A stretch of DNA of 64,000 nucleotides from Mucilaginibacter_A sp050955045. Its GTDB lineage: Bacteria; Bacteroidota; Bacteroidia; Sphingobacteriales; Sphingobacteriaceae. The stretch is from assembly GCA_050955045.1 (NCBI GenBank), contig JBPBQV010000033.1, forward strand, positions 62,001 to 126,000, written 5' to 3'. How positions within the stretch are numbered: position 1 is the stretch's first letter; every line of letters starts with the position of its first letter. The notes beneath the pieces were generated by a model that saw only the letters and a program-made list of their open reading frames with translations, had not been told where the DNA came from and did not search any database. This document shows positions 53,460 through 62,634 of the stretch, one piece after another. Position numbers and translations under genes: made by a program.

Positions 53460-54578
53460 TTGGAAGTACTGTTGCCTTATATCCTATTTGCGCTGTTTCA
53501 AGTTTGTTTTGTTGTCCAGCTATATTTTCTCTTTTCATACTATCGAAATATGAAGTTTAGTGATACAGTGGTTACCAATGTCACACAAGCTTTACCTGTA
53601 TCAGTTGTGATTTGCGCGCGCAATGAATCCCAAAATTTACAGGAAAACTTGCCATTGATCATGACTCAGGATTACCTTGATTTTGAAGTAGTGCTTGTAA
53701 ATGATTGCTCTACCGATGATTCTTCCATCATTTTAAATCACCTTGAAAACAATTATCCTAACTTAAAAGTAGTTACGGTAACTGAGCATAAGCGTTTTAA
53801 AACCGGCAAAAAATTTGCACTAACGATGGGGATTAAAGCAGCAAAAAATGAGCATTTACTGCTAACGGATGCAGATTGTAAACCGGCATCTAATCAATGG
53901 ATTAAGCTGATGCAGGCAAAATTTTCTGATCAGCAGAAAATCGTTTTGGGCTATTCTCCGTACCAAAAAACCGGTAAGTTTTTAAATACGTTTATTCGGT
54001 TTGAAACCATAAAAACAGCTATCAACTATTTGTCAGCAGCTTTAAACAATCATCCTTACATGGGCGTTGGCCGTAATCTGGCTTATACCAAATCATTGTT
54101 TTTTCGTTCTAAAGGATTTGCTTCTCATTTGCATTTAATTTCCGGGGATGATGATTTGTTTATCAACCAAAATGCTACTGCTGTTAACACTGCTGTTCAG
54201 ATTAATCCGGAAGCACATACTTATAGCGAAACTAAATCTAACCTGAGTGATTATTACCGTCAGAAAAGACGGCACATGGGCGTAGGCAAATATTACAAAT
54301 CCCGAAACCGCATTTCAATTACTTTAGATGCTTTAAGCGGATTTCTTTTTTATACCTTGTTTGCTATATTACTTTTCCTGAAATTCGAGCCATGGATAGT
54401 AGGCGGAATATTTATTTTCAGGTTGATAGCACAATGCTTAATTTACCCGAAAATATTTAGAAAGCTGGATGCAGCAGACCTGATTTGGTGGTTTCCGGTG
54501 TTAGATTTATTTTATTATATCTATCTGAACTTATTTGGAGTGGTGGGCTCGGTAACAAAAAATCTGAAATGGAAATAA
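53460..54578 (+). CDS. Membrane-anchored family 2 glycosyltransferase
   Basis: This 372-residue protein starts at a TTG (53460) because the N-terminal membrane helix (LLPYILFALFQVCFVVQL) is expected; a later TTG is also possible. The GT2 fold follows: VSVVICARNESQNLQENLP, VLVNDCSTDDSS, LLLTDADCKP, GDDDLFINQNA and QKRRHMGVGKYY, the catalytic and acceptor motifs of processive and non-processive GT2 enzymes. Two or three C-terminal helices anchor it. It probably acts on a lipid-linked sugar in envelope synthesis. Its end overlaps the sigma factor gene by 10 bp. Confidence 0.85.
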   Translation: MEVLLPYILFALFQVCFVVQLYFLFSYYRNMKFSDTVVTNVTQALPVSVVICARNESQNLQENLPLIMTQDYLDFEVVLVNDCSTDDSSIILNHLENNYPNLKVVTVTEHKRFKTGKKFALTMGIKAAKNEHLLLTDADCKPASNQWIKLMQAKFSDQQKIVLGYSPYQKTGKFLNTFIRFETIKTAINYLSAALNNHPYMGVGRNLAYTKSLFFRSKGFASHLHLISGDDDLFINQNATAVNTAVQINPEAHTYSETKSNLSDYYRQKRRHMGVGKYYKSRNRISITLDALSGFLFYTLFAILLFLKFEPWIVGGIFIFRLIAQCLIYPKIFRKLDAADLIWWFPVLDLFYYIYLNLFGVVGSVTKNLKWK

Positions 54579-55183
54579 ACGTAAACTTTTCTGAAAACGC
54601 AAAGAATGATTTCAACCTGGTAGTGCGGGCCAGGAAAGGCGAGCAAAAGGCATATGCCGATTTAATGCAGCGCTACAAGGAATCTATCTATTTTATGGTT
54701 TTGAAGATGGTGAACAACAAGGACGATGCCCAAGATTTAACGGTAGAAACCTTCGGAAAAGCTTTCCAAAAACTGGATAAATACCAACCGGAATTCGCTT
54801 TTAGTACCTGGCTTTTTCGTATCGCTACCAACAATTGTATCGATTTTATTCGCAAAAAGAAACTCAACACACTTTCAATTGATCGTTTGGTTGATGAAGA
54901 AGGCAATAACCAGCCACTTCAAATTAAATCAGATACGCTAAATCCGGAAGAGCATTCGATTAAAAAACAACAGGCTCAAGAATTGAAGTTGGTTGTAGAA
55001 GGTTTGCCACCACGTTATCGTAACCTGATTACATTGCGTTATTTTGAAGAACTATCATATGATGAAATTGCCAAAGAGTTAGATTTACCTTTAGGAACTG
55101 TAAAAGCACAACTTTTTAGGGCCAGAGATTTACTCTCAAATGTGCTTAACCGCAGAAAAAAAGACATTAATAGTGACTTCTGA
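54569..55183 (+). CDS. ECF-type RNA polymerase sigma factor
   Basis: This 204-residue sigma-70 factor has region 2 at about 20-90 (YADLMQRYKESIYFMVLKMV, DDAQDLTVETFGKAFQKL, FAFSTWLFRIATNNCIDFIR) and region 4 at about 135-195 (GLPPRYRNLITLRYFEELSY, DEIAKELDLPLGTVKAQLFR). I use the ATG at 54569, overlapping the glycosyltransferase end, rather than the longer open frame. There is no adjacent anti-sigma factor; the next gene, rsmG, overlaps its 3' end. This type (long acidic linker) is common in Bacteroidota. Confidence 0.9.
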   Translation: MEINVNFSENAKNDFNLVVRARKGEQKAYADLMQRYKESIYFMVLKMVNNKDDAQDLTVETFGKAFQKLDKYQPEFAFSTWLFRIATNNCIDFIRKKKLNTLSIDRLVDEEGNNQPLQIKSDTLNPEEHSIKKQQAQELKLVVEGLPPRYRNLITLRYFEELSYDEIAKELDLPLGTVKAQLFRARDLLSNVLNRRKKDINSDF

Positions 55184-55808
55184 TCTCATCAAAAAATATT
55201 TTCCCGATTTAACATCTCAACAACAACAGCAATTTCAGCAATTGCCAGAACTTTACCGTTTTTGGAATGATCAAATCAACGTAATTTCCCGAAAAGACAT
55301 TGATTTGTTGTATGAACGGCATGTACTTCATTCTCTCGGAATAGCTAAAATCATCAGCTTTTTGCCAGGAGAAACTGTTTTAGATGTTGGTACAGGCGGT
55401 GGCTTTCCGGGTATTCCATTAGCAATTCTGTTTCCCGAAACCCAATTTCATCTGGTAGATTCTATCGGCAAGAAAATTATGGTAGTAAAAGAAGTATCGC
55501 AGGTACTCGGCCTTACTAATGTAAAAGCAACCCACGCCAGAGCGGAAGAAATTTCGGAAAAATTTGATTTTGTAGTTTCCCGTGCAGTTACACAATTAAA
55601 AGATTTTTATCCCTGGGTAAAAAATAGCTTCAACAAACAGTCAAAAAACAAGCTTAAAAACGGCATTGTGTATTTAAAAGGCGGTGATTTAGAACAGGAA
55701 GTTAAAGAATCCGGTTTAAAAGTTCAGCAATTTGCTTTAAGTGATTTTTTTGAAGAAGCGTTTTTCGAAACGAAAAAGGTGATTTACATCGCAGGTAAAC
55801 CTTCCTAA
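55173..55808 (+). CDS. rsmG: 16S rRNA (guanine-527-N7) methyltransferase RsmG
   Basis: This roughly 211-residue SAM-dependent methyltransferase modifies 16S rRNA G527. The SAM site is DVGTGGGFPGIPLAILFP, with LVDSIGKKIMVVKEV and AHARAEEI following. I prefer the GTG at 55173, which gives the canonical MTSDLIKKYFPDL start and an 11-bp overlap with the sigma gene; an ATG at 55140 is the alternative. VVKEV is encoded by a copy of the dispersed motif. Loss of RsmG in other bacteria gives low-level streptomycin resistance. Confidence 0.92.
   Translation: MTSDLIKKYFPDLTSQQQQQFQQLPELYRFWNDQINVISRKDIDLLYERHVLHSLGIAKIISFLPGETVLDVGTGGGFPGIPLAILFPETQFHLVDSIGKKIMVVKEVSQVLGLTNVKATHARAEEISEKFDFVVSRAVTQLKDFYPWVKNSFNKQSKNKLKNGIVYLKGGDLEQEVKESGLKVQQFALSDFFEEAFFETKKVIYIAGKPS
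55484..55497 (+). repeat. Dispersed 14-bp motif inside rsmG
   Basis: AGTAAAAGAAGTAT (one mismatch) read as V-K-E-V. A degenerate copy (CATAAAAGGAGTAT, 55823-55836) follows the gene. Confidence 0.6.
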
Positions 55809-55879
55809 TCAATATTTATCGGCATAAAAGGAGTATTATATTTTCTACTTTAAATTAAATAATTAATTTAGAAGAAATT

Positions 55880-56980
55880 ATGATGCCACTACTTCATCAG
55901 CTTGCATTAACATTTGTTTCGGGAATTGGCGATGTACTTGCCAAAAACTTAATTAGTTATTGCGGTAGTGCAGAAGAAATCTTCAAAACTTCCAGACATA
56001 AATTGCTACAAATACCTGGAATCGGACCGAAAATGGCGTCTTCGATTTTGAATCAGCAATGTTTTAAAAGGGCAGAACTCGAACTTCAATTCATTGAAAA
56101 AAATAAAATCAAACCAATTTTTTATACAGATGCAGCTTATCCCAAAAGATTAAAAAGCTGTATTGATTCTCCGGTGATGCTGTTTTTTAACGGTCAGGCA
56201 GATTTGAACAAGCAGCGCGTAATCAGCATTGTAGGCACGCGCCACGCAACTGCTTATGGTCGGCAATTGTGTGAGGAGTTAGTTGACTATCTTAAAAATT
56301 ATGACGTAACAGTTGTTAGTGGTTTGGCTTACGGCATTGATATTTGTGCCCACAAAGCTTGTGTGAAACATCATCTGCCAACTGTTGGTATTTTGGCGCA
56401 TGGTTTAGACCGGATTTATCCTGCACAGCACCGAAGTATTGCCGAAAAAATGTTCGAGTGTGGTGGTTTGTTGACAGAATTTCCTTCGCAAACCAATCCT
56501 GACCGTGAAAATTTTCCAAAACGAAACCGAATTATTGCAGGAATGGCGGATGCTACGGTGGTTATTGAAGCCAGTATAAAAGGTGGCGCACTGATTACAG
56601 CAGAAATTGCTAACTCGTACAACCGCGATGTTTTTACTTTTCCGGGGAGGATTGGCGACGAGTTTTCGGAAGGATGTAATTTTCTGGTCCGTTTTAATAA
56701 AGCCGGGTTACTGACAAGCCATGCTGATTTAGCAGAACAGTTAGGCTGGTTGGATACCAAAATAGCTATAAAAAAACAGCATTTGTTATTTCCGCCTGAT
56801 TTAACAAAAGATGAAAAACATATTTTTGATGTGCTGCAAGTATGTGAACAAATTGGTGTGGATGATTTGTCCATGAAAACCAGTCTTTCTACAAGTATAT
56901 TGGCAATGAACTTGTTAAATCTTGAAATGCAGGGACTGGTGCGTTCTTTACCAGGCAAATCTTATAGTTTAGTCCGTTAG
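55880..56980 (+). CDS. dprA: DNA-processing protein DprA
   Basis: This 366-residue protein protects incoming single-stranded DNA and loads RecA onto it during natural transformation. It has an N-terminal helix-hairpin-helix/SAM-like domain (GIGDVLAKNLISYCG, IPGIGPKMASSILNQQ), the Rossmann fold of the Smf/DprA family (VISIVGTRHATAYGRQL, VVSGLAYGIDICAHKAC, GILAHGLDRIYPAQHR, FPKRNRIIAGMADATVVIEA, KGGALITAEIA) and a C-terminal winged helix. DprA is nearly universal and does not prove competence, but it bears on the uptake-sequence idea. Confidence 0.95.
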   Translation: MMPLLHQLALTFVSGIGDVLAKNLISYCGSAEEIFKTSRHKLLQIPGIGPKMASSILNQQCFKRAELELQFIEKNKIKPIFYTDAAYPKRLKSCIDSPVMLFFNGQADLNKQRVISIVGTRHATAYGRQLCEELVDYLKNYDVTVVSGLAYGIDICAHKACVKHHLPTVGILAHGLDRIYPAQHRSIAEKMFECGGLLTEFPSQTNPDRENFPKRNRIIAGMADATVVIEASIKGGALITAEIANSYNRDVFTFPGRIGDEFSEGCNFLVRFNKAGLLTSHADLAEQLGWLDTKIAIKKQHLLFPPDLTKDEKHIFDVLQVCEQIGVDDLSMKTSLSTSILAMNLLNLEMQGLVRSLPGKSYSLVR

Positions 56981-56982
56981 TT

Positions 56983-57456
56983 TTACGAATATTGATATTG
57001 AATAATGTTACTGCAATCTTTGCCAACTTCTGCCCAGCTATCAGCCTGTAGCTCAACTTCCGCCCAGGCGCTGGTTGGCATTGTCGTGATTTTGCCGGTT
57101 AAAAAATATAATATGTTGCTTACACCTGGATTATGTCCAACCAAAGCTATAACCTCGTTTTGATCATCCAGTTGATTGATTATCTGAAGTAAAGTATCTG
57201 CATCAGCTTCATAGATTTTTAGATTTGTTTTTGCTTCCTCCAAACCTAAAGTAACCGTAAAAATCTGAGCTGTAGTTAAAGCACGTACAGCCGGACTGCA
57301 AATTATCGTTTCAGGCAAAGTAGCCTGATTTAACAAAAGTGCTGCCATTTTTGCGGCGTCTTGTTTGCCAGTAACCGTTAAATTTCGTTCAAAATCTGGT
57401 AGCTTTTCCGTCTCTGGTTCAGCTTCTGCATGTCTGATTAAAATTAATTTTTTCAT
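56983..57456 (-). CDS. SixA-like histidine phosphatase
   Basis: This 157-residue protein has the RHG/RHA phosphohistidine motif LIRHAEAEPE with H9, CSPAVRALTTAQIF and a second histidine H108 in ALVGHNPG. This is the small SixA type of the histidine phosphatase superfamily, which in E. coli removes phosphate from histidine phosphotransfer proteins. A separate Hpt-domain protein is encoded at 62635; a link is speculation. It converges on dprA with 2 bp between and no visible terminator. Confidence 0.87.
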   Translation of the reverse strand: MKKLILIRHAEAEPETEKLPDFERNLTVTGKQDAAKMAALLLNQATLPETIICSPAVRALTTAQIFTVTLGLEEAKTNLKIYEADADTLLQIINQLDDQNEVIALVGHNPGVSNILYFLTGKITTMPTSAWAEVELQADSWAEVGKDCSNIIQYQYS

Positions 57457-57457
57457 T

Positions 57458-57471
57458 GGTAAAAGAAGTAT
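57458..57471 (+). repeat. Dispersed 14-bp motif
   Basis: Exact copy GGTAAAAGAAGTAT beginning 2 bp before the SixA-like start codon; in this position it would fall in the leader or ribosome-binding zone. Confidence 0.8.
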
Positions 57472-57492
57472 TAAGGTTAAATAAGCTTCTAT

Positions 57493-58485
57493 TTAAATTC
57501 TGTTTGCAAAATCGCTGATTTGCTCATTCGGAATATCATGCATACACTTAAAATGGCCTAAAGGACATTTTTCCAAGCCAAATTTAGAACATGGACGGCA
57601 AGCCAAATCAATTCCAACCACTTCTGCATCTTTAACTTTGTATGGAAATACGCCCAGTAAATCTGGCGTGGTTCCTCCCCAAACAGAAGCAATTGGGCGG
57701 TCAAAAGCTTCGGCAATATGTGTTAAACCGGTATCAAAACCAATGATTTTTTCAGCTTTTGTCAGGATAAAAACCGATTGATCCAAAGTCAGTTTTCCAC
57801 AAGCATTATAGATTTTTTTGCCGGTAAAAGAAGTAATCTGCTCGCCGTTTGCCTCCACATCTTTTCCGCCAAGCAGCACAATAGGCAGCTGAATATCTTT
57901 ACAAATTGCAGCTACTTTTTCATTCGGCATTCTTTTAGTAAAATGTGTAGCACCAATAATAAATACGATAAACTGAGGCAGTTGAGCAGCAGGCAGCAAA
58001 TCTGCCAGCTGATACTGCTGCTTCAAATAATAATTAATAGGCTGCTCATCATTTTTAACGCCCAGAAACGCAACCGCTTCCATATACCGTTCTACCAAAT
58101 GTTTTTCGGAAACTAAATTCCATTTCCACTTCAAAAAAAGCCACTTTTTTAAAGGCTGTTTTTTATAAGTTGAAGCCGGAACGCCGGTTCTAAACTTAAT
58201 AACAGAAGTGCGTAAATTATTATGCAGATCAATCAGGTAATCATATTTTTCGGCTTTAATCTGCTGGATCGTTTCGGATAAACTTTCCTGTAGTAAAAGC
58301 AGCTTTTCTAAATACGGGTTTCCTTCGTAAATGTATTTAAAAGCGGGTTTGGTTAAAAAGTGGATTTCTGCACCCGGCAATTGTAATTTCAGGCAACGCA
58401 CAATTGGCGTGGTATAAATAATATCGCCCATAGAACTTAGGCGGATGACCAGAATTTTAAGCGGTTTGTTAGTGGGAGATTTCAA
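57493..58485 (-). CDS. Glycosyltransferase family 9 (heptosyltransferase-like)
   Basis: This 330-residue cytoplasmic or peripheral enzyme matches the ADP-heptose:LPS transferase family: ILVIRLSSMGDIIYTTPIVR at the N-terminus, EIHFLTKPAF, GATHFTKRMPNEKV, GFDTGLTHIAEAFDRP and CRPCSKFGLEKCPLGHFKCM, which contains the C-terminal cysteine cluster of the group. It adds a sugar, probably heptose, to an envelope glycan. The motif site at 57823 encodes part of TSFTGKK. It lies between sixA-like and polX genes on one strand. Confidence 0.88.
   Translation of the reverse strand: MKSPTNKPLKILVIRLSSMGDIIYTTPIVRCLKLQLPGAEIHFLTKPAFKYIYEGNPYLEKLLLLQESLSETIQQIKAEKYDYLIDLHNNLRTSVIKFRTGVPASTYKKQPLKKWLFLKWKWNLVSEKHLVERYMEAVAFLGVKNDEQPINYYLKQQYQLADLLPAAQLPQFIVFIIGATHFTKRMPNEKVAAICKDIQLPIVLLGGKDVEANGEQITSFTGKKIYNACGKLTLDQSVFILTKAEKIIGFDTGLTHIAEAFDRPIASVWGGTTPDLLGVFPYKVKDAEVVGIDLACRPCSKFGLEKCPLGHFKCMHDIPNEQISDFANRI
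57823..57836 (+). repeat. Dispersed 14-bp motif inside the GT9 gene
   Basis: GGTAAAAGAAGTAA (one mismatch) read on the coding strand as T-S-F-T-G. Confidence 0.65.
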
Positions 58486-58510
58486 TATAAAATGAAATTA
58501 TGAAAGTGCT

Positions 58511-58524
58511 ATGCTTCTTTTACC
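58511..58524 (-). repeat. Dispersed 14-bp motif
   Basis: Exact copy ATGCTTCTTTTACC between the polX stop and the GT9 start. Confidence 0.8.
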
Positions 58525-58526
58525 AG

Positions 58527-60203
58527 TTAAATTTTGTCCTTTTTTGATTTAAAAAATGCTTCAATTTCAATTGCCGATAAAGCATTTAAACATTTTTCTT
58601 TAGATAAACCGCCTTTTCGGGCAACGTGGATGCCGTAGTGCATGTCCCACAAACCAATTGTTCGGTGTGCATCCGGATTGATGGAAAGCCAAACGCCTTT
58701 TTCCAGCGCATATTGATGCCAGCGCCAATCCAAATCCAAACGTAAAGGGTTTGCATTAATTTCGATAACAACGCCATTTTCCGCACACGCATCAATCATT
58801 TTTTTATAATCAATTGGATAACCGTTTCTGCTTAACAACAAGCGGCCGGTTGGATGACCGAGAATGGTTGTATGCGGATTTTCAATCGCTTTAATCAGCC
58901 GGTCCATTGCTTTTTCTTCTGTCATCCGCAAATTAGAATGGACGGAAGCAACCACAAAATCAAATTTTTCCAGAATTTCGTTTGGATAATCCAGCGAACC
59001 ATCGTTTAAAATATCAGATTCAATTCCTTTAAAAATCTTAAAATTTTGCAGTTTTTTATTGACAGAATCGACTTCTTCCAGCTGCTGCAGCACACGTTCG
59101 ATACTTAAACCGTTGGCATAAAATGCACTTTTGCTGTGGTCGCAAATTCCAAAATATTCCAGCCGAAGCTGATCACGACTGTATAAAGCCATTTCCTCCA
59201 GTGTGTTTACGCCATCGCTCCAGGTGCTGTGGTTATGTAGCGTTCCTTTTAAATCTTTAAACGCAATCAATTCTGGAAGTTTTTCTGCGGATGCTTTTTT
59301 AATCCAGTAAATTCCTTCGCGCAATTCTGGTTCGATGTAATTTAATCCTGCTTTCTGGTAAATTTCTTCTTCAGTTTGCGGCTTGAAATCAGCATCATTA
59401 ATCAAAGAAAGTACAGCTTCTACATGTTCCTGATCGCCGGTTGCAGTAAATAAAGTTTTTACAAAATTTGGAAGCGCACAAGGAATAATCTGAACGCGCA
59501 TTCCGTGTTCTGTTTTGCCCTGCCAGCTTTGGTTTTGCAAAATTAATTCTAAGTAACCAGCTTCGTTTAAGCCTGAAAATAATTTTTCCTGATCTTCGGT
59601 AGCTACCACTAAAACCAGTTCATCAATAATTTCCAGTTTTCTGCGGAAATCGCCTGCTGATGCTGTTTTTATGCCGGTAAAAGAAGTATTCAGCTTTTGT
59701 AGCAAATCATGTTCAATTGCTTCTGCCTGCGCGTATAAAAATTTTCCCTGCGAAGCGATGTTAAACTCAATGGTTTTACGGATTTGTTCCTGCGTTTTTA
59801 AACCGAAACCTTTGGCTTCAATTAAACGATTTTCGTTACAGGCATAATACAATTCGCCAACAGAATCAATATGCAAATCGTGCCAGATGACGGCAATTTT
59901 TTTTGGTCCGATACCTTTTATCCGCAGCATTTCAACCACACCCTCAGGCGTAATGCTCAGGTAGTTTTCTGTTTCTTTAAGCGTTCCGGTTTCCAGTAAT
60001 TCTACAATTTTTTCTGCAATACTTTTTCCTATACCATCAATTTTATCCAGTTCTGCCAGACTTTTTCCGGCCAGCGGAAACGGCAATTTATCTGCCTTAA
60101 AAGCAGCATTTGCAATGGATTTTATTTTGAAAGGATTCTCTTCATGCAATTCCATTAACTGCGATAAAAAGCGGAGACTCCGGGAAATTTGTTTATTCTC
60201 CAT
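58527..60203 (-). CDS. polX: Bacterial family X DNA polymerase / PHP exonuclease (PolX)
   Basis: This 558-residue repair enzyme has an N-terminal helix-hairpin-helix (KIDGIGKSIAEKIVELLETG, LRIKGIGPKKIAVIW) and an X-family polymerase core. A PHP nuclease domain follows with TLHNHSTWSDGVNTLEEMAL, YFGICDHSKS and a late HPTGRLLL and NPDAHRTIGLW metal-binding residues. I use the ATG at 60203 (MENKQISRSL); the longer open frame includes the dispersed repeat. The pol core looks diverged (ELVLVVATEDQEKL), so polymerase activity may be reduced or lost; needs checking of the catalytic Asp pair. Confidence 0.88.
   Translation of the reverse strand: MENKQISRSLRFLSQLMELHEENPFKIKSIANAAFKADKLPFPLAGKSLAELDKIDGIGKSIAEKIVELLETGTLKETENYLSITPEGVVEMLRIKGIGPKKIAVIWHDLHIDSVGELYYACNENRLIEAKGFGLKTQEQIRKTIEFNIASQGKFLYAQAEAIEHDLLQKLNTSFTGIKTASAGDFRRKLEIIDELVLVVATEDQEKLFSGLNEAGYLELILQNQSWQGKTEHGMRVQIIPCALPNFVKTLFTATGDQEHVEAVLSLINDADFKPQTEEEIYQKAGLNYIEPELREGIYWIKKASAEKLPELIAFKDLKGTLHNHSTWSDGVNTLEEMALYSRDQLRLEYFGICDHSKSAFYANGLSIERVLQQLEEVDSVNKKLQNFKIFKGIESDILNDGSLDYPNEILEKFDFVVASVHSNLRMTEEKAMDRLIKAIENPHTTILGHPTGRLLLSRNGYPIDYKKMIDACAENGVVIEINANPLRLDLDWRWHQYALEKGVWLSINPDAHRTIGLWDMHYGIHVARKGGLSKEKCLNALSAIEIEAFFKSKKDKI
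59660..59689. repeat. Back-to-back variant and standard motif inside polX
   Basis: ATGCTGTTTTTAT (59660-59672, AAAACAG variant) is followed by GGTAAAAGAAGTAT (59676-59689). Together they encode N-T-S-F-T-G-I-K-T-A-S. Confidence 0.65.
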
Positions 60204-60214
60204 AAAAAATGATC

Positions 60215-60228
60215 GGTAAAAGAAGCAG
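60215..60228 (+). repeat. Dispersed 14-bp motif
   Basis: GGTAAAAGAAGCAG (one mismatch) 12 bp upstream of the polX start. Confidence 0.7.
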
Positions 60229-60237
60229 TAAAAATAC

Positions 60238-60264
60238 AAAAGCCACCGTAGCAAGGTGGCTTTT
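60238..60264 (-). terminator. Terminator after sppA
   Basis: AAAAGCCACC pairs with GGTGGCTTTT across a 7-base loop, directly past the sppA stop. Confidence 0.85.
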
Positions 60265-60285
60265 GTAAATAAAATTTAGAAATTA

Positions 60286-62046
60286 TTAGCGGATATCTAA
60301 AGTATAAGGTAGACGCATTTGCGCGCCGCTGTACTTCAAAATGGTTTTCAGGTCGTTGTAATAACGGTAACTTTCGCCCAATTCCTGTTTCATCATATAA
60401 GTTTTTGCTTCCGAAGCGATACCGGAACCGAAGTTTTGCAACAAGCTTTTTTGCTCGGGATAAGCAACCAAACTGTAATCTTTAATTTTTGCTTTGTTTG
60501 CTGCGGAAGTGATGGCATCATTCAAACTTCCCAAACGATCTACTAAACCAATTTTTAGAGCTTGAGTACCTGTCCAGACACGACCTTGACCAATGCTGTC
60601 AATATATTTTTGAGATTTATTACGGCCCTGCGCAACAGCTGTCGTAAACTCCATATAACCACGATTAACCTGATTTTGTAAGATCAATCTCTCTTCGGGA
60701 TTTAATGGACGGGTAACATCACCTAAATCAGCAAATTTTCCGGTTTTAACGCCATCAAAAGTAATTCCTAATTTCTGGTTTAAAAAGTTGTGCATATTTG
60801 GCAAAATTGCAAAAATACCGATGGAACCAGTGATGGTATTTGGTTGTGCGAAGATAGAATCGGCAGCACAAGCCATATAATAACCACCGGAAGCAGCTAC
60901 ATCACCCATGGAAACGATTACAGGTTTTACTTTTTTAGTCATCACCACTTCGCGCCACAAAACATCAGAAGCCAGCGAACTACCGCCTGGCGAATTGATG
61001 CGCAATACAACTGCTTTCACTTTTTTATCCATCCGTGCTTTGCGGATTGCTTTAGAAATACCTTCAGAACCGATAGAATTATCATCACCTTCGCCGCTGC
61101 CAATATCGCCGGACGCGTAAATTATAGCAATACGTGTGTTGGAAGAACTTTTATCTGAATCTACATCTGCCGAATAATAATCAGCTAGTTCTACCATATT
61201 CAGGTTATCATCTTTATCCGTTCTGGTGCGTTTTTTCAGTTCATCTAAAAGTTCATCTTTGTATTTCAAACCGTCAATTAACTTGTATTTTAGAGCATCT
61301 TCGGGATATTTAATGTCGAGGTGATTAGCAACATTAAACAGCGAATCTTTATTCAGCTTACGGCTTTTGCTGATTCCTGTTAAAAAATAATCGTATAAAG
61401 AACCTAAATAGGAGTTCACCTGCAAGCGGTTAGGTTCACTCATTTTATCCAGAATAAAAGGTTCTACTGCACTTTTAAAAGTACCAACTTTTATAACCTG
61501 TGCTTCAACGCCTAGTTTTTCTAACGCGCCTTTAAAAAAAGTATATTGCGAATTAAAACCTCGGAACTCAAAAATTCCTTTTGGGTTGAGGTAAACTTTA
61601 TCAGCCGCAGATGCTAAATAATATGCGCCCTGCGTATAAATTTCGCCGTAAGAAACTACAAATTTTCCTGATTTTTTAAAATGTATCAGCGCATTACGTA
61701 TTTCTTCGATAGTAGCCTGGCCAGAAAGCATATAACTTGCATCTAAATAAATACCTTTAATATTATCGTCAGTTTCTGCTTTTTTGATGCTAGCTAAAAT
61801 ATCTTTTAAACCGAGTGTTTTTTTTACGCTGAGGTTTAAAAACGGAATACCGGACAATGGATTGGCAGATGTTCGTTCTTTAATAGCATAATCAAAATCT
61901 AAACGAAGTACAGAATTTGCTTCTACCTCCGTTTTTTTATCACTTCCGGCAGAAGAAATTAAGCCGATTACAACAAATGAAAAAATTATCAGGCAAAGTA
62001 AAACACCCAAGATGGTGGCAAAAACATATTTAAAAAACTGTTTCAT
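60286..62046 (-). CDS. sppA: Signal peptide peptidase SppA, 67-kDa type
   Basis: This 586-residue inner-membrane serine protease degrades cleaved signal peptides. One N-terminal helix (FKYVFATILGVLLCLIIFS) anchors it. Two tandem Clp/crotonase-like S49 domains follow; the first has the catalytic Lys region GAYYLASAADKVYLNPKG, the second the nucleophile in GDVAASGGYYMACAADSIFA plus NTITGSIGIF. The order and length match the two-domain E. coli type, in which the Ser and Lys lie in separate domains. Confidence 0.94.
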   Translation of the reverse strand: MKQFFKYVFATILGVLLCLIIFSFVVIGLISSAGSDKKTEVEANSVLRLDFDYAIKERTSANPLSGIPFLNLSVKKTLGLKDILASIKKAETDDNIKGIYLDASYMLSGQATIEEIRNALIHFKKSGKFVVSYGEIYTQGAYYLASAADKVYLNPKGIFEFRGFNSQYTFFKGALEKLGVEAQVIKVGTFKSAVEPFILDKMSEPNRLQVNSYLGSLYDYFLTGISKSRKLNKDSLFNVANHLDIKYPEDALKYKLIDGLKYKDELLDELKKRTRTDKDDNLNMVELADYYSADVDSDKSSSNTRIAIIYASGDIGSGEGDDNSIGSEGISKAIRKARMDKKVKAVVLRINSPGGSSLASDVLWREVVMTKKVKPVIVSMGDVAASGGYYMACAADSIFAQPNTITGSIGIFAILPNMHNFLNQKLGITFDGVKTGKFADLGDVTRPLNPEERLILQNQVNRGYMEFTTAVAQGRNKSQKYIDSIGQGRVWTGTQALKIGLVDRLGSLNDAITSAANKAKIKDYSLVAYPEQKSLLQNFGSGIASEAKTYMMKQELGESYRYYNDLKTILKYSGAQMRLPYTLDIR

Positions 62047-62127
62047 TTAAAGCTTATTCTTTTTTGCAAACTTAGCAAAACGTTAACGTTAAATGTTAGA
62101 GCTTTGCTTATATAAATCTGTTACAAC

Positions 62128-62607
62128 ATGGAAATTGTTTATTTTTTGCTGGGTAGTAATTTGGGTGATAGAAATGGCTATTTAGATGAAGCAAAAAAAC
62201 TTCTTACACAAACAGTAGGGCGGGAAATACGTAGTTCTGCTATATATGAAACGCAATCTTGGGGTGTTGCAAACCTTCCGGATTACCTAAATCAGGTAAT
62301 TGAAATGGAAACGGGTTTTTTGCCAGTCGCTATTTTAAAAAAAACGCAGGATATTGAAGAAAAACTGCATCGGGAAAGAACTAATAAATGGTATTCTCGT
62401 ACAATTGATATAGATATTTTATTTTTTGGTAAAACAATTATTAACTTACCTGAACTTAAAGTGCCACATCCGGAGTTACAAAACCGATTGTTTACTTTGG
62501 TTCCGCTGAATGAATTGATTCCGGATTTTGTGCATCCGGTATTGAACAAAACCATACACGAACTAATGCAAAACGCGAACGACGATTTGCTGGTAACAAA
62601 AATATAA
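62128..62607 (+). CDS. folK: 2-amino-4-hydroxy-6-hydroxymethyldihydropteridine pyrophosphokinase
   Basis: This 159-residue HPPK transfers pyrophosphate from ATP to the pterin in folate synthesis. Hallmarks are FLLGSNLGDRNGYLDEAKKL, YETQSWGV, and the RTIDIDILFFG metal site with PHPELQNRLFTLVPLNEL. The length is typical. It is separate from folA and thyA. The Hpt gene follows after 27 bp. Confidence 0.95.
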   Translation: MEIVYFLLGSNLGDRNGYLDEAKKLLTQTVGREIRSSAIYETQSWGVANLPDYLNQVIEMETGFLPVAILKKTQDIEEKLHRERTNKWYSRTIDIDILFFGKTIINLPELKVPHPELQNRLFTLVPLNELIPDFVHPVLNKTIHELMQNANDDLLVTKI

Positions 62608-62634
62608 ATTGATTCATAATTTACTATTGATTAT

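Noticed and set aside
60204..60254. Longer start for polX
   Set aside because: The extra residues are encoded by a repeat copy and lack similarity; MENKQISRSL fits the family.
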